6,685 nucleotides of DNA, taken from JBHJHK01 sp050330975 (GTDB lineage: Bacteria > Pseudomonadota > Gammaproteobacteria > Competibacterales > Competibacteraceae). Both the position numbers and the translations under genes were made by a program. Location: contig JBHJHK010000327.1 in NCBI GenBank assembly GCA_050330975.1, positions 1-6,685 of the forward strand, written 5' to 3'. This document shows positions 6,302 to 6,685 of this stretch, one piece after another (the stretch's first letter is position 1; every line of letters starts with the position of its first letter). The notes under the pieces were generated by a model, which worked only from the letters and a program-made list of their open reading frames with translations, was not told where the DNA came from and did not search any database.

Positions 6302-6333
6302 AAACGGGTGTTTTGTGTTGACGGGGCAAGGGA

Positions 6334-6347
6334 CGCTGGGGCCAGCG
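6334..6347 (-). repeat. Inverted repeat CGCTGG-GG-CCAGCG in the monooxygenase leader
   Basis: Two 6-base arms flank a 2-base centre, about 45 bases before the start codon and inside the presumed 5' untranslated region. It could fold as a small G+C hairpin in the mRNA or act as a protein-binding palindrome. No T-run follows, so a terminator is unlikely. Confidence 0.4.
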
Positions 6348-6452
6348 GATCTTTGACAAGCGCCCCAACGCCTCTCCCTTCGTCCTCCCTTGGCCGCCAG
6401 TGGGTCCAAATCTCGAAATGCGTGGAAGACCCGGGCTTGGCAAAGGTGATGA

Positions 6453-6469
6453 TGCAAAAGCCACGCCAA
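6453..6469 (-). promoter_or_regulatory. Sigma-54 (-24/-12) promoter for the monooxygenase-esterase operon
   Basis: The minus strand reads TTGGCGTGGCTTTTGCA. Against the sigma-54 consensus YTGGCACGRNNNTTGCW it matches 12 of 14 fixed positions. The invariant GG (6467-6466) and GC (6455-6454) are exactly ten bases apart. Transcription would start near 6442, leaving a leader of about 150 bases. Such promoters need an enhancer-binding activator, and several catabolic ketone monooxygenase or dehydrogenase operons are controlled this way. Assignment rests on motif, spacing and orientation. Confidence 0.65.
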
Positions 6470-6505
6470 GGATGAAGCGCGACACCAACAATGACTAACG
6501 TGCTG

Positions 6506-6534
6506 AAATAATTAATTTTTTAGAGATATTGATC
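6506..6534. promoter_or_regulatory. AT-rich stretch with a weak IHF-like core
   Basis: This stretch is sharply AT-rich within G+C-rich DNA. It contains TTGAT (6529-6533), the conserved core of the IHF consensus, though the other half of the consensus matches poorly. It lies between the sigma-54 promoter and the upstream repeats, where an IHF bend is usually found. Confidence 0.35.
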
Positions 6535-6555
6535 CGGGTCTGGACGCCCTGGGTA

Positions 6556-6564
6556 TGTGACAAT
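6556..6564. repeat. TGTGACAAT element, copy 1 (candidate activator site)
   Basis: TGTGACAAT contains the small palindrome TGT-G-ACA. It lies about 90 bases upstream of the sigma-54 promoter, and an identical copy lies 112 bases further upstream. Both fall in the usual range for enhancer-binding protein sites. Confidence 0.4.
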
Positions 6565-6645
6565 CGATCGCAAGGCCCCGTTCAGGCGTGAGGTTTTAGG
6601 ACGCCCCCCCCGCCCGGGGCAAGGGCATGTAACCGTGTTAATAAT

Positions 6646-6656
6646 GGGGTGACCCC
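6646..6656. repeat. GGGGTGACCCC palindrome (candidate operator)
   Basis: Two 5-base arms (GGGGT and ACCCC) flank a single central G. It shares the GTGAC core with the two TGTGACAAT elements and lies 12 bases from the second one. Confidence 0.35.
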
Positions 6657-6667
6657 CGCGCCGGTTT

Positions 6668-6676
6668 TGTGACAAT
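6668..6676. repeat. TGTGACAAT element, copy 2 (candidate activator site)
   Basis: This is an exact second copy of the 9-mer. With its preceding T it forms the palindrome TTGT-G-ACAA at 6667-6675. It is about 200 bases upstream of the sigma-54 promoter, close to the window edge, so further copies may lie outside. Confidence 0.4.
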
Positions 6677-6685
6677 GCGGATGGG

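Larger units (their letters stand above)
6290..6685. other. 396-bp non-coding regulatory region upstream of the monooxygenase
   Basis: No convincing gene is visible on either strand here. From right to left it holds two TGTGACAAT repeats and a GGGGTGACCCC palindrome, a C8 run at 6604-6611, an AT-rich bend-like stretch, a sigma-54 promoter, an inverted repeat in the leader, and the ribosome site. A regulator or another gene probably begins beyond the right edge, but nothing of it is seen. Confidence 0.6.

Noticed and set aside
6290..6469. N-terminal extension of the monooxygenase to 6469
   Set aside because: It would start within the sigma-54 promoter. The added 60 residues have no family counterpart, and the ATG at 6289 has a strong ribosome site.
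5564..6475. Long plus-strand open frame of about 300 codons opposite the monooxygenase
   Set aside because: It is fully antisense to a clear monooxygenase with every family motif. Its translation is rich in Gly, Ala and His without recognisable domains, as expected for a shadow frame in G+C-rich DNA.
1..6685. CRISPR arrays, tRNA or rRNA genes, insertion sequences, phage or toxin-antitoxin modules
   Set aside because: I saw no regularly spaced repeats, cloverleaf, transposase-like protein or terminal inverted repeats on either strand.

Overview
The window is a stretch of a G+C-rich bacterial chromosome (by eye about 60% or more in most genes). Genes are compact, Shine-Dalgarno sequences are clear, and there is a good sigma-54 type promoter. 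Together with a YoaB-type Rid protein and a MoxR-associated VWA protein, this suggests a Gram-negative proteobacterium, perhaps a gammaproteobacterium. That placement is an inference from gene types and cannot be confirmed here. The window contains seven genes and no RNA genes, insertion sequences or CRISPR array that I could recognise.

Left part, plus strand (1-1830). The first ~150 bases are full of C and G homopolymer runs, and reading frames dissolve there. From about 149 a VWA-domain protein of the type found beside MoxR-family AAA ATPases reads cleanly to 1141; its true N-terminus is lost in the poor stretch or off the edge. It is followed by a small, less G+C-rich helical ORF (1216-1437) that I do not recognise, and by a short Rid-family (YoaB-like) protein (1489-1830).

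Middle (1831-3305). A secreted protein of about 196 residues with four mature-part cysteines is encoded on the minus strand (2449-1859). It is divergent from a HAD-superfamily phosphatase (2649-3305, plus), and the roughly 200 bp between them carries a candidate sigma-70 promoter and short repeats.

Right part, minus strand (6289-3355). A flavin Baeyer-Villiger monooxygenase is followed 94 bp later by a family VIII (class C beta-lactamase fold) esterase. The pair makes biochemical sense: the monooxygenase turns a ketone into an ester or lactone and the hydrolase opens it, feeding an alcohol and an acid into central metabolism. A sigma-54 (-24/-12) promoter lies about 165 bp upstream of the monooxygenase. 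Behind it are an AT-rich stretch with a weak IHF-like match and, further back, two copies of a TGTGACAAT element plus a GGGGTGACCCC palindrome. This is the layout expected of an operon switched on by a sigma-54 enhancer-binding regulator responding to its substrate. The regulator gene is not in the window. This catabolic and regulatory unit is the most interesting part of the window.
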